NCBI RefSeq assembly: GCF_002013375.1 | Contig: NZ_MAEW01000001.1 | Coordinates: forward strand, 1-64,000 | Origin: Mycobacterium sp. D16Q13 | GTDB lineage: Bacteria; Actinomycetota; Actinomycetes; Mycobacteriales; Mycobacteriaceae | Direction of reading: 5' to 3' | DNA: 64,000 nt | Part shown: positions 29,501-37,153 of the stretch, piece by piece | How positions within the stretch are numbered: position 1 is the stretch's first letter | Layout of the letters: every line of letters starts with the position of its first letter | Made by a program: the position numbers and the translations under genes | Notes under the pieces: model-generated | Seen by the model: the letters and a program-made list of their open reading frames with translations, nothing else | Told to the model about the DNA's origin: nothing | The model's database searches: none

Positions 29501-29945
29501 CGGACGCTGCCAGCAGCTCCTCGACCGAGGCCGACGGCTGCGAAGACGCCAGCACCGGCAGCCCCGCCTCACGCGCAGCCGCGATCGCGCGGGCCTTGTT
29601 ACCCGTCAGCTCCAGGACGTCAGCGGGCGGTCCCACAAAGGTGATGCCCGCCCTCGCGCATGCCGCGGCCAGGTCGGGATTCTCCGACAGGAATCCGTAA
29701 CCGGGATAGATCGCATCGGCGCCGGCGTTCTTGGCCGCATTGACCACCTCGGAGACCGACAGGTAAGCGCGGACCGGATGCCCCTTCTCGCCAATCTGGT
29801 ACGCCTCATCGGCCTTCAGCCGATGACCCGAGTTGCGATCTTCATACGGGTAGACAGCGACGGTCGCGGCACCTAGTTCGTAGGCGGCGCGAAATGCCCG
29901 GATCGCGATTTCACCGCGATTGGCGACAAGAACCTTCGAGAACAT
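26559..29945 (-). CDS. pyc: pyruvate carboxylase
   Basis: Biotin enzyme making oxaloacetate from pyruvate and bicarbonate, 1128 aa. The order is biotin carboxylase (KVLVANRGEIAIR at start, GGGGRGMR near 165), carboxyltransferase (TFRDAHQSLLATR, the Zn-binding HVHTHDT and GAAAPMAGTTSQPS), then the biotin carboxyl carrier domain with EAMKMEASI at the C-terminus. ATG 29945 is preferred; TACGGT lies 8 nt before it. It ends in a CTGA overlap with rsmD. Confidence 0.98.
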   Translation of the reverse strand: MFSKVLVANRGEIAIRAFRAAYELGAATVAVYPYEDRNSGHRLKADEAYQIGEKGHPVRAYLSVSEVVNAAKNAGADAIYPGYGFLSENPDLAAACARAGITFVGPPADVLELTGNKARAIAAAREAGLPVLASSQPSASVEELLAASESMEFPVFVKAVAGGGGRGMRRVAEREQLREAIEAASREAESAFGDPTVFLEQAVINPRHIEVQILADTAGNVIHLYERDCSVQRRHQKVIELAPAPNLPAELREQICSDAVAFARHIGYSCAGTVEFLLDERGNHVFIEMNPRIQVEHTVTEEITDVDLVASQLRIASGETLDDLGLRQDTLAPPRGFALQCRITTEDPANGFRPDTGRITAYRSPGGAGIRLDGGTTLGAEVGAHFDSMLVKLTCRGRDFQTAVARARRAVAEFRIRGVATNIPFLQAVLDDPDFRSGHVTTSFIEERPQLLTARSSADRGTKILNYLADVTVNKPHGAKPSKVYPHDKLPSVDLSAPPPDGSRQRLLALGPEGFAKALREQKAVGLTDTTFRDAHQSLLATRVRTTGLLAVAPYVARLTPELLSIEAWGGATYDVALRFLKEDPWERLAELREAVPNICLQMLLRGRNTVGYTPYPETVTKAFIREATATGVDIYRIFDALNNIEAMRPAIDAVREVGGSIAEVAMCYTGDLSNPGENLYTLDYYLKLAEQIVDAGAHVLAIKDMAGLLRPPAAATLVTALRSRFDLPVHVHTHDTAGGQLATYLAAWQAGADAVDGAAAPMAGTTSQPSLSAIVAAAAHSEYDTGVSLTAVCDLEPYWEALRKVYAPFESGLPSPTGRVYTHEIPGGQLSNLRQQAIALGLGDQFEEIEARYAAADRMLGRLVKVTPSSKVVGDLALALVGTGVSADEFASDPGRFDIPESVIGFLRGELGDPPGGWPEPFRTRALEGRGPARAEVELTAADDAQLDGDSATRRAALNRLLFPGPTKEFLAHREQYGDTSRLSANQFFYGLRYGEEHRVKLEKGVELLIGIEAISDADERGMRTVMCILNGQLRPVQVRDRSIDSAVASAEKADRGNADHVPAPFAGVVTLNVVSGQEVTAGETIGTIEAMKMEASITAPKAGTVARVALAETSQVEGGDLLVVIS

Positions 29946-30006
29946 AGTCACAGACCGTACCGTGAGGATTCAGCGAACGCGCGTCCGCTGAACTTCACAA
30001 TTCGGC

Positions 30007-30576
30007 TCAGACCAGTGTGATCCAGTAATCCCAGAATCGCTCGACAATCGCCAGAATCACCGCGGCGTACCAGAAAGCCACCAGCGACCATCGCCATTGG
30101 TAGAGAACCCTCGCCCAGCGATGAGATCCCAATGGCCGCAAGGCAATCGACGCACTGACTACCAGCAGCGGAATCGTGACCGTCCACACCACCATGCAGT
30201 ACGGGCACAGTGCACCGATCCGGTACAGACTCTGGAACATCAACCAGTGGACGAAGACCGCCCCCAGCAGGCTCCCGATGGCCAGACCGCCCCAGTACCA
30301 GCGCGGCAGCTCCACTTTGGCGACCGCTAGCACCCCCGTCACCAGCACCACCGTGAACGCCACGATGCCGATGAGCGAGTTGGGGAACCCGAAGGCCGAG
30401 GCCTGCTCGGTCGTCATCACCGAACCGCAGGAAATGATCGGGTTCAGGCTGCAGGACGGAACGTATGTCGGGTCGAGCAGGATCTCGATCTTCTCGATGG
30501 TCAGGGCCAGCGCCGCGGCCAGCCCCGCCACCCCGGCGACGAGGACGTACCAGGCGGTCGCGGGGCGGATCGTCAC
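30007..30576 (-). CDS. VKOR-family quinone-linked disulfide oxidase
   Basis: 189-aa membrane protein with about five helices. It holds the VKOR cysteines: the active-site pair in GALCPYCMVVW and the shuttle pair around SCSLNPIISCGSV. It reoxidises the partner DsbA-like protein using menaquinone. The GTG start overlaps the stop of that partner by 4 bp (GTGA). Same order as Rv2968c-Rv2969c. Confidence 0.95.
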   Translation of the reverse strand: MTIRPATAWYVLVAGVAGLAAALALTIEKIEILLDPTYVPSCSLNPIISCGSVMTTEQASAFGFPNSLIGIVAFTVVLVTGVLAVAKVELPRWYWGGLAIGSLLGAVFVHWLMFQSLYRIGALCPYCMVVWTVTIPLLVVSASIALRPLGSHRWARVLYQWRWSLVAFWYAAVILAIVERFWDYWITLV

Positions 30577-31346
30577 TGCAGGCCCGGAACAGGCCCGGTG
30601 ATGTCCGTGACGGCCTTGACCAGATCGGCCGGGATGGTGTCCCGCCCGAGTTCCCAGTCCTTGCCGTTGATCCGGATGGTCGGTGTGGCCTGGATATTGA
30701 GCTTCGGACCGAGCTCCTTGACCATGTTGATGTACTTCTTGTCCTTAATGCACTTGGACACCGCGTCAGACGCGCCCACTGCCTTGGCCTGATCGATCAA
30801 CCACTTGTCGTCGTGCCAGGTCTTGGCGTTGACCTCATCGGGCTGCTTGTTCGGGTCATAGAGCACGGAGTGGAACTTGAGGAACAACTCGTCGGACTGG
30901 TCGGCCACGCAGTAGGCCGCCGCCGAAGCCCGCGACGAATAGTCGCGTTTGAGCCGGGGCACATCCAGGATCCCGACCATGTTGTAGTCGGCACGTACCG
31001 CGCCGGTATCAATGAGCTTCTTGACGGTGGGCCCGAATTCCTGCTCGAACATGGCGCACGCCGGGCAGATCGGATCCTCGATCAGAGTCAGCACGACCTT
31101 GGGGTCGGTGGTTCCCTCTTTCGTGATGAGCTTGGCCGGCCCCGGCGTGACCACCTCAATCGCCTTGACCTCGCCCGCGGGCGGTGCGGGGGGCCCCGGG
31201 TCTTTCTTGTTCTTGACGACGATGAAACCCACCAGCCCGGCGGCGAACAACACGACGATCGCCGTGAGCGCGATTTGGATCAGCTGGCTTCGGCGCTGCT
31301 CCGACTTCTTGAGGTCGTAGCTAGGGGGTTGCTTCGGTTTGGCCAC
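30573..31346 (-). CDS. membrane-anchored DsbA-like oxidoreductase
   Basis: 257 aa. One N-terminal helix (IQIALTAIVVLFAAGLVGFIVV) is followed by a proline-rich linker and a thioredoxin-fold domain with a helical insert. The active site is EDPICPACAMFE (CPAC) and the cis-Pro region is IQATPTIRING. It introduces disulfides in exported proteins, recharged by the adjacent VKOR. GTG 31346 is chosen because TAGGCT with a 6-nt spacer (31347-31358) precedes it, a leaderless arrangement. Confidence 0.94.
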   Translation of the reverse strand: MAKPKQPPSYDLKKSEQRRSQLIQIALTAIVVLFAAGLVGFIVVKNKKDPGPPAPPAGEVKAIEVVTPGPAKLITKEGTTDPKVVLTLIEDPICPACAMFEQEFGPTVKKLIDTGAVRADYNMVGILDVPRLKRDYSSRASAAAYCVADQSDELFLKFHSVLYDPNKQPDEVNAKTWHDDKWLIDQAKAVGASDAVSKCIKDKKYINMVKELGPKLNIQATPTIRINGKDWELGRDTIPADLVKAVTDITGPVPGLQ

Positions 31347-31369
31347 GCGCACAGCCTACCGGGCAGAAA

Positions 31370-32416
31370 TTAGCGAGACAGGTGTGCGCGCAGTGCCGAG
31401 GTCAGCTCGTCCACGGCCGCCGCCGGTGCACCGCGCAGCCGGGCCATGTTGTAGAAGCCGTGGATCAGCGAACCCTGTACCCGCAGGTCCACCGGCACTC
31501 CGGCGGCCCGCAGCTTCTCCGCATACTCGTTCCCCTCGTCGCGCAGCGGGTCGAAACCGGCGGTCGTGATGAGCGCCGGAGGCAATCCCGACAGGTCCGC
31601 GGCCAGAATCGGTGACACTTGGGGGTTGGCCTTGTCGACATCGGACCCGTCAAAATAGTGACCTTCGAACATGTCCATGGCCGCCTTGGTGAGGAAGAAG
31701 CCCTCGGCGAAGAGATCGCGGGACGGCCGCCGCACGGTGAAGTCGACGGCCGGGTAGATCAGGAACTGCAGCAGCGGCAGCTGTGCACCGGTGTCGCGCG
31801 CCTGCTGAGAGACGACGGCAGCGAGGTTGCCGCCGGCGCTGTCGCCACCCACCGCGACCCTGTCGGGCGTGGCGCCGAGTTCACCGGCATGCTCAACGGC
31901 CCAGAGATAGGCAGCCAGGCAATCCTCGGCCGCCGCGGGTGCCGGGTGTTCGGGGGCCAACCGATAGTCCACGGACAGCACCGGCACACCCGCATCACGG
32001 CAGGTCTGCCGGCAGGCCTGATCATGCGTCTCCAGATCGCCGATCACCCACCCACCGCCGTGGAAGAACACCAGCACGGCACCGGTGTTCTCGACCACCG
32101 GCCGGTAATGCCGGACCGGGATGGGCCCGGCGGGGCCGGGAATGGAGAAGTTGCGCACCTGCCCGACGGGGGTGCTGAAGGACAGCAGCGCCGACTGCTT
32201 GCGGATGTTGGCGCGACTCTCCTCGACGTCCTCACCCTTGGTGATCTCACCCTCCCCCATCAGCTCCATTCCGCGCAGCAGCAGCTGAGTCGACGGGTCG
32301 AGGATGTTGCCGTCGATGATCACCTGACGACCGGCCATGGCTCGTCGAATCACGAGGGGAATGTGCGGTGTCGCGGCGGTGCTGACACGCAGGGCGAGGT
32401 CGCGTAGAAGGCTCAC
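31370..32416 (-). CDS. lipN: LipN-like esterase (hormone-sensitive lipase family)
   Basis: 348-aa alpha/beta hydrolase. The oxyanion motif FHGGGWV and nucleophile elbow GDSAGGN are clear; His is in LIHGFYNM and Asp in FDPLRDEG. These are marks of the HSL family, and position next to the DsbA-like gene matches lipN (Rv2970c). The GTG start is preceded by TACGGT and a 6-nt spacer. Divergent from the next oxidoreductase gene with a 35-bp gap. Confidence 0.9.
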   Translation of the reverse strand: MSLLRDLALRVSTAATPHIPLVIRRAMAGRQVIIDGNILDPSTQLLLRGMELMGEGEITKGEDVEESRANIRKQSALLSFSTPVGQVRNFSIPGPAGPIPVRHYRPVVENTGAVLVFFHGGGWVIGDLETHDQACRQTCRDAGVPVLSVDYRLAPEHPAPAAAEDCLAAYLWAVEHAGELGATPDRVAVGGDSAGGNLAAVVSQQARDTGAQLPLLQFLIYPAVDFTVRRPSRDLFAEGFFLTKAAMDMFEGHYFDGSDVDKANPQVSPILAADLSGLPPALITTAGFDPLRDEGNEYAEKLRAAGVPVDLRVQGSLIHGFYNMARLRGAPAAAVDELTSALRAHLSR

Positions 32417-32451
32417 GCCGTAACCGTAGCGAGTACTCCTAGGCTGCCGGT

Positions 32452-33336
32452 ATGGATATCGGCATTGCCCTGCCCTTCATGTGCCGGGAGTACACCCGCG
32501 AGTCGACGATCACCTGGGCCCGCCTCGCCGAGGAGGGAGGGTTCTCCACGATCTCCTCCGGTGAGCGGATTTCGTATCACAACCAGGAGATGTGGGTGAC
32601 GCTCGCGGCAGCGGCGGCCGTCACCGAACGCATCCGAATACTCGCGAATGTCTCTGTGCTGCCGGCGCATCCGGTGCCGTTGGTCGCGAAACAAGCCGCG
32701 ACGCTGGATGTGCTGTCCGAGGGCCGGTTCACCCTGGGTGTGGGTGTGGGCGGCCGAGAACACGACTACCGATCGTTGGACGCGTCCTTCGACCGACGCC
32801 ACCAGCGTCTCGATGACCAGGTGGCCGAGCTGCGGCGGCTCTGGCGGGGCGAGGCTCCGTTCGGGGGCGCCGACCCGGTGGGTCCCCCGCCGGTACAGGC
32901 CGGCGGACCTCCCATCGTCGCCGCCGCGATCGGCCCGAAATCGCTGGCCCGCGCGGCACAATGGGCCGACGGCATCACCGGTTTCAGCGTTTCCGGGGCG
33001 CCCGCCGAGCTTGCCTACTCAGCCGCGGCCGCGCGTGCGGCATGGCAAGAGGCCGGCCATAGCGAGCCGCCGCTGCTCTCGAGCGGGTGCTTCTACACGC
33101 TGGGGATTCCCGCCGCCGAGTCCGAACTCAAGCAGTTCACCAGCGACTACCTTGCGATCTTCGGACCTCAGATAGCCGAGAACGTCCCGAAGACGTTGAC
33201 CAACTTCGATGCCGACGCGCTGCGCCGGACCCTCGATGGAGCCGAGGAGGCCGGGCTCGATGAATTCATCCTCGTACCAGGGGCGTCCGATATCGCGGTG
33301 ATCGAGGCGACGATCGAACTCATCCAGACGCGCTGA
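32452..33336 (+). CDS. LLM-class F420-dependent oxidoreductase
   Basis: 294 aa luciferase-like fold. It begins MDIGIALPFMCREYT and has RIRILANVSVLPAHPVPLVAKQAATLDVLSEGRFTLGVGVGG, the classic run of this family, here given only as landmarks. TAGGCT is 6 nt before the ATG (32440-32445), so the mRNA is probably leaderless. Its last 123 bp recur, about 85 percent alike, at 35596-35723 on the far side of islet B. F420 use is likely for the family in mycobacteria but unproven. Confidence 0.88.
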   Translation: MDIGIALPFMCREYTRESTITWARLAEEGGFSTISSGERISYHNQEMWVTLAAAAAVTERIRILANVSVLPAHPVPLVAKQAATLDVLSEGRFTLGVGVGGREHDYRSLDASFDRRHQRLDDQVAELRRLWRGEAPFGGADPVGPPPVQAGGPPIVAAAIGPKSLARAAQWADGITGFSVSGAPAELAYSAAAARAAWQEAGHSEPPLLSSGCFYTLGIPAAESELKQFTSDYLAIFGPQIAENVPKTLTNFDADALRRTLDGAEEAGLDEFILVPGASDIAVIEATIELIQTR

Positions 33337-33363
33337 CCGATTCCGCGGGTGAGTTGAGCTCCC
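33241..33363 (+). repeat. islet B boundary repeat, left copy
   Basis: 3' end of the oxidoreductase gene plus 27 bp after its stop. A 39-bp core (33286-33324) is identical to 35646-35684, and the flanks are similar with substitutions and small gaps. Similarity stops sharply at about 33363. Confidence 0.9.
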
Positions 33364-33525
33364 ATGCTCCGGGCGATTCCCCCCGCCGCACAATGGGTGG
33401 CGAGCCGGGCCACAGAGGCGAAAGCGCCTCGAGCAGGCGGTGATTCAGATGCAGCCTGAGGAACGCGTCCGCGAGGCATACGACTTTTCCTCCGAAGTGT
33501 GCGGTGCAGCGAGGAACCCTCGCCC

Positions 33526-33565
33526 TTGAGACAATGATGTATCATTTGAGTCGATTATGGCGCAT
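33526..33565 (+). promoter_or_regulatory. operator region of the islet B lipase
   Basis: Contains TTGAGAC (33526) and TTGAGTC (33546) repeated 20 bp apart, the palindrome AATGAT-GT-ATCATT (33533-33546), and the box TGAGTCGATTATGGCGCAT (33547-33565). That box matches 17 of 19 bases of one upstream of the nearby TetR gene. A binding site for that TetR is inferred. Confidence 0.6.
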
Positions 33566-33599
33566 GGGTGGGCGGGTGACGCCCGTTTAAGGAGTGGTT

Positions 33600-34844
33600 G
33601 TGGTGTCCAGGAGTTTTGACCGGAGATGGGGCGCTGTCGCCGGAGTGGTGATCTTGGCCGGGGCTTTGATCGGGTGCTCCTCGCCTCAATCATCACCGGA
33701 GCGCACGCACATGAATTTTCAGGTGACTACGGATTCTCAGGGCACTTACGACGTACCCTCCCGCTTGCCGGACGGCAATCGTGGCGATTTGATTGCCTCG
33801 GCCGACCAGGGCGCGGACGTGGGTTTGGGAGCGTCGAGTCGGACAACCCTTCTGTATCGCTCAGTGAATTCACGGGGGCAGGATGTTGTTGTCAGTGGAG
33901 TTTTGCTGATTCCACACGGAGAAGTACCCGCCGGAGGCTGGCCACTGATTTCCTGGGCGCACGGAACAGTGGGTATTGCGGACCGCTGTGCCCCCTCCCA
34001 CTCCCCGACAATGGGTGGCGAATTTAACGGGGAGTACGTGAAGTCGCTATTGAATGCGGGCTACGCGGTCGCGGCCACCGACTATATCGGTTTAGGCACC
34101 CCGGGCGATCACACGTACATGGGTGCCATCGACCAGGGTAATGCGGTGGCCGATATCGTCCCGGCCGTCCACCAAATTAACCCCCATTTATCCGAGAATT
34201 GGTTCGTCATCGGACATTCGCAAGGTGGGGCGGCAGCACTGTCTGCCACACGTGCAGGTGCCAAGGGCCAGCGCCCCAGCGGTCTTAAGGCCGTCATCGC
34301 GATCGGTCCAGGCAACTCGGCAGAGAGTGCGCTTCAGGCGGTGATCGACGGGACTGACACTGACCCATTCGCTCCAGCCCTGGACCTCTTTGTTTTAATC
34401 GGCGCTGCCGCTGCGGATCAAAACATACATCTGGAAGAGATTTTGTCGCCACAAGGACAGAAAATCGTGGACGAGGTGCGAAACAATACGTGCCTGGCAG
34501 ACCTGCTGAATAACACAAGAAGTCTGCCTGGAGCTGACATCTTTCTCCATGATTCTCGAACAATTGCAGAACTAAGCCAACGCCTGAGAATATATGGAAA
34601 TCCGGACAACGGACCTACTAATGGCCCTGTATTAATCATTACCGGGGACGCCGACACTATCGTCCCTACGGCTGGCACGCTCAAACTTATCGACAGTCTC
34701 CGCCAACAAGGATCAGAAATTGAGGACCTCGTGTTACCCGGACAGGGCCACATACAACCCCTCTACGATTCCTTCTGTGAACAACAACGGTTTCTCGCAG
34801 CCCATGGCGGTCTGCCGGCACCACAAACCTGCCCACAACGCTAA
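33600..34844 (+). CDS. secreted lipoprotein lipase (LIP family)
   Basis: 414-aa secretory lipase-like hydrolase. The signal peptide ends with a lipobox (GALIGC), so it is likely a lipoprotein. The elbow is GHSQGGAAA, the acidic residue is in ITGDADTIVP and the histidine in LPGQGHIQ. This fits the LIP family of fungal and actinobacterial triacylglycerol lipases. AAGGAG at 33589-33594 decides for GTG 33600 or 33603. The second half of the gene is clearly AT-richer than surrounding genes. With the TetR gene it forms an islet between repeats. Confidence 0.85.
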   Translation: MVSRSFDRRWGAVAGVVILAGALIGCSSPQSSPERTHMNFQVTTDSQGTYDVPSRLPDGNRGDLIASADQGADVGLGASSRTTLLYRSVNSRGQDVVVSGVLLIPHGEVPAGGWPLISWAHGTVGIADRCAPSHSPTMGGEFNGEYVKSLLNAGYAVAATDYIGLGTPGDHTYMGAIDQGNAVADIVPAVHQINPHLSENWFVIGHSQGGAAALSATRAGAKGQRPSGLKAVIAIGPGNSAESALQAVIDGTDTDPFAPALDLFVLIGAAAADQNIHLEEILSPQGQKIVDEVRNNTCLADLLNNTRSLPGADIFLHDSRTIAELSQRLRIYGNPDNGPTNGPVLIITGDADTIVPTAGTLKLIDSLRQQGSEIEDLVLPGQGHIQPLYDSFCEQQRFLAAHGGLPAPQTCPQR

Positions 34845-34933
34845 ACAGCCTGGCGCTCTGTGAACGTGCCCAGAATGCTTGCCAGTGACAAGCGAATCCC
34901 TTGGCGGCACAGCCAGTACCGCCCACTGACGCC

Positions 34934-35476
34934 TCAGGGAGTGTCTACCCCATGCAGCATCAGACTGGCGATCATGTGGGAAAAGTCTCGGCGGGCAACC
35001 CTTCCCGTCTGAATAGCCCAGGCCGCGCCGGTGACCAGGCTGAAGAAGGCTTCGGTAAGCCACACCGCCGTCAAATCGGTACGGAACTGGCCGCTTTTTT
35101 GCCCTCGCGCGAACAACGCGGTGATCTGACCCTCAACACCTGAAAAGCCTTCAAGAGTCTGCGGAAGGTCCAGATTCTGATACTGGGTATATATGAGAAC
35201 GAGTTGGTCTGCTATCGGCTCACACGCCCCAACCAGCCGCTCCAGGGCATCGGTCGCCGAGTCCTCGGTCAACCGCGCTCCGGCCAACGCCGACTCCATA
35301 TTGCTCACCGCCAGCATGGTCAGTGCTTCTATCAATGCGGCTCGGCCCACAAAATGTCGATGAAGCGTCGCGCGACTCACTCCCACCGCCGCCGCGATCT
35401 CGTCCATCGTCGCCGCCGGCTGTCTACCCAAGAAGACAGCCGCCGCATGCAACAAGCTGTCACGACTCACAGCCAT
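34934..35476 (-). CDS. TetR-family regulator of islet B
   Basis: 180 aa. The N-terminal helix-turn-helix is MDEIAAAVGVSRATLHRHFVGRAALIEAL; the rest is a helical ligand domain with no clear relative. It converges on the lipase gene, separated by 89 bp that hold only a weak stem (CTTG...CAAG). The same 19-bp box lies in front of both genes, so it probably represses both. Confidence 0.88.
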   Translation of the reverse strand: MAVSRDSLLHAAAVFLGRQPAATMDEIAAAVGVSRATLHRHFVGRAALIEALTMLAVSNMESALAGARLTEDSATDALERLVGACEPIADQLVLIYTQYQNLDLPQTLEGFSGVEGQITALFARGQKSGQFRTDLTAVWLTEAFFSLVTGAAWAIQTGRVARRDFSHMIASLMLHGVDTP

Positions 35477-35507
35477 TGGCCCTCCCGGTTGCTCCGCGAA
35501 TAGCGGT

Positions 35508-35541
35508 ATCTCATATGCGACATAATCGTCTCATATTCGGC
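35508..35541 (-). promoter_or_regulatory. operator region of the islet B TetR gene
   Basis: On the minus strand TATGAGAC and TATGAGAT are repeated 20 bp apart. Between them lies TGAGACGATTATGTCGCAT (35515-35533), the counterpart of the lipase box. It also forms an imperfect palindrome GAGAC-N6-GTCGC. Autorepression is inferred. Confidence 0.6.
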
Positions 35542-35595
35542 AGGGTCGACTTGGTGCGCTGACGCGGAACTAAGCCACGACCGAACGACGAGGGA

Positions 35596-35723
35596 GCCGA
35601 GCTAGTCCGGGCTCGATGGGTTAATCGATCCTCGTACCAGTGGTGTCCGATATCGCGGTGATCGAGGCGACGATCGAACTCATCGAGATGCGCTGACCGA
35701 TGCCGTGGGTGAGTTGATCTCCC
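35596..35723 (+). repeat. islet B boundary repeat, right copy (oxidoreductase 3' fragment)
   Basis: Diverged copy of 33241-33363. The last codons of the oxidoreductase frame are still open (SDIAVIEATIELIEMR then TGA) but there is no upstream gene, so it is a pseudogene fragment. The cutinase gene ends inside it on the other strand. Confidence 0.88.
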
Positions 35724-36393
35724 GCGCGGCGAAGTCCGCGGCCTGGTTGGTCATCCCGTTGTCTCCGTACGAGCCGTGCGCGGTGTTGTCGTTGCCATCC
35801 GGGGAGCAAATCGGATCCTCCGGGTTGCACATATCGACCGTCTTGTCCGCGTAGAGGTGCCCGATGTTGATCGGCGGGGCCGTGTTGTCGATGCGTTGCA
35901 GGAATCCGGTGGACGGCTTGCCGAACAGCGCCACCGCCGCGACGTGGTCTGCCACCTCAGGTGGCATCGGCCCGGTGATCCCCTCCGGCAGCTCGAAGCC
36001 CGGGGGCACCGCGTCCGCGGTGGTATAGGCCACCACTGCCGCACCCTGCGAGAAGCCACCCAGCACGATCTTGGTGTTGGGGCACCGCGCCGCAATATCC
36101 TTAACCCGGTTGCTGGCGTCGATGACGCCGTCAGCCGCGGTCGCAAAGGCTAGGGACGCCGGATATTCGACGGGATAGACCTCCACCGACTTGCCCTTGG
36201 TACGCGCACGCAGCGCGCTGACGAATGCCTCTCCGGTGCCGCCGACACCCGGAGGCTCGAAAGTGCCTCGCGCGAACACGATCTCCACATCGGGACATGC
36301 GGCAGCAGCTGCTGACGGTATGCCGACGGGCGAACTAATCAGGGCGCACATGACCACAATGGCAAGTAACCAGCCCCACCGAACTCTCTTCAT
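35680..36393 (-). CDS. cutinase-like secreted hydrolase (Culp family)
   Basis: 237 aa with a Sec signal peptide (LLAIVVMCALISS, cleavage after AAAA). The mature part starts ACPDVEIVFARGTFEPPGVG, has the Ser elbow GGFSQGAAV, disulfide cysteines, and the catalytic Asp and His in DPICSPDGNDNTAHGSY. Acts on esters of lipids outside the cell. ATG 36393 gives the normal signal peptide. Its C-terminus is encoded by the complement of the islet B repeat, so ancestrally it met the oxidoreductase gene tail to tail. Confidence 0.92.
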   Translation of the reverse strand: MKRVRWGWLLAIVVMCALISSPVGIPSAAAAACPDVEIVFARGTFEPPGVGGTGEAFVSALRARTKGKSVEVYPVEYPASLAFATAADGVIDASNRVKDIAARCPNTKIVLGGFSQGAAVVAYTTADAVPPGFELPEGITGPMPPEVADHVAAVALFGKPSTGFLQRIDNTAPPINIGHLYADKTVDMCNPEDPICSPDGNDNTAHGSYGDNGMTNQAADFAAREINSPTASVSASR

Positions 36394-36427
36394 AACGACC
36401 ACCACCTGTTCGGGCTTCCGTTCCTGT

Positions 36428-37153
36428 CTACCACAGATTCAACGGTTGTGGACAGGTCTGCGCCGCCTCACGGATGGTTTTAGCCGATCGCTCATCGAGC
36501 GAAAGATGGTATCCACGAACCACTTCCGCGAACTGCATGGAGTATTGGCACCAGAACGCTTTATTCGGCGGCATCCAGCCCGAGGGCCCCGCATCACCTT
36601 TGTCTTTGTTCGCTTGACCTTGCACGGCGATGAGATTCGCGGGATCATTGGCAAAGCGCCAGCGCATCGACGGTTGCCATTCACGCGCGCCCATGTCCCA
36701 TGCGTACGCCAGCGGAACGATGTGATCAATCTGGACCGCTTCGCCGCTGCTGGGCCCGCGAGTAAAGGCCACCAGCGCTCCCGTGTAGGGATCGTGCAGC
36801 ATCCCGGCACCCACCGCACTGGGACATCTGCGCGTGAACACGAAGCTCTTGTCGGTCAGGTCGCGGTTCAGGATGTCGTTGCGGGTGTCGCAACCATTGC
36901 GTCCACCGGGAGCGTCGGTGTCGTCGGACCAGGCATCACCGAACTCGGCACGCTCGTAGTCCTTGCCTCGAACCCGTTTGGGTATCACCATCACTCCGGC
37001 CAGCGGATCTTGACCAGGGGCGAGGGTCGGAATATTCGATTGCCCGGCAACGGCATTGGCACGTTGCAGCCGGTACCGAGCCGATACCTGATACGCCACC
37101 ACCACCGCGATCGCCGCGGCGATGGCGACGATGAGCACGGTGCGATTCCTCAC
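36428..37153 (-). CDS. membrane-anchored HNH nuclease (DUF1524)
   Basis: 241 aa with an N-terminal helix (IVAIAAAIAVVVAYQV) and a DUF1524/HNH domain: the catalytic IDHIVPLAYAW, then NDPANLIAVQGQANKDKGDAGPS and WMPPN...FWCQYS. Like Rv2972c. The role may be extracytoplasmic DNA cutting or scavenging; unproven. Overlaps the recG start by 4 bp. Confidence 0.9.
   Translation of the reverse strand: MRNRTVLIVAIAAAIAVVVAYQVSARYRLQRANAVAGQSNIPTLAPGQDPLAGVMVIPKRVRGKDYERAEFGDAWSDDTDAPGGRNGCDTRNDILNRDLTDKSFVFTRRCPSAVGAGMLHDPYTGALVAFTRGPSSGEAVQIDHIVPLAYAWDMGAREWQPSMRWRFANDPANLIAVQGQANKDKGDAGPSGWMPPNKAFWCQYSMQFAEVVRGYHLSLDERSAKTIREAAQTCPQPLNLW

Noticed and set aside
34845..34933. Terminator between the convergent lipase and TetR genes
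   Set aside because: Only a 4-bp stem is visible; too weak to call.
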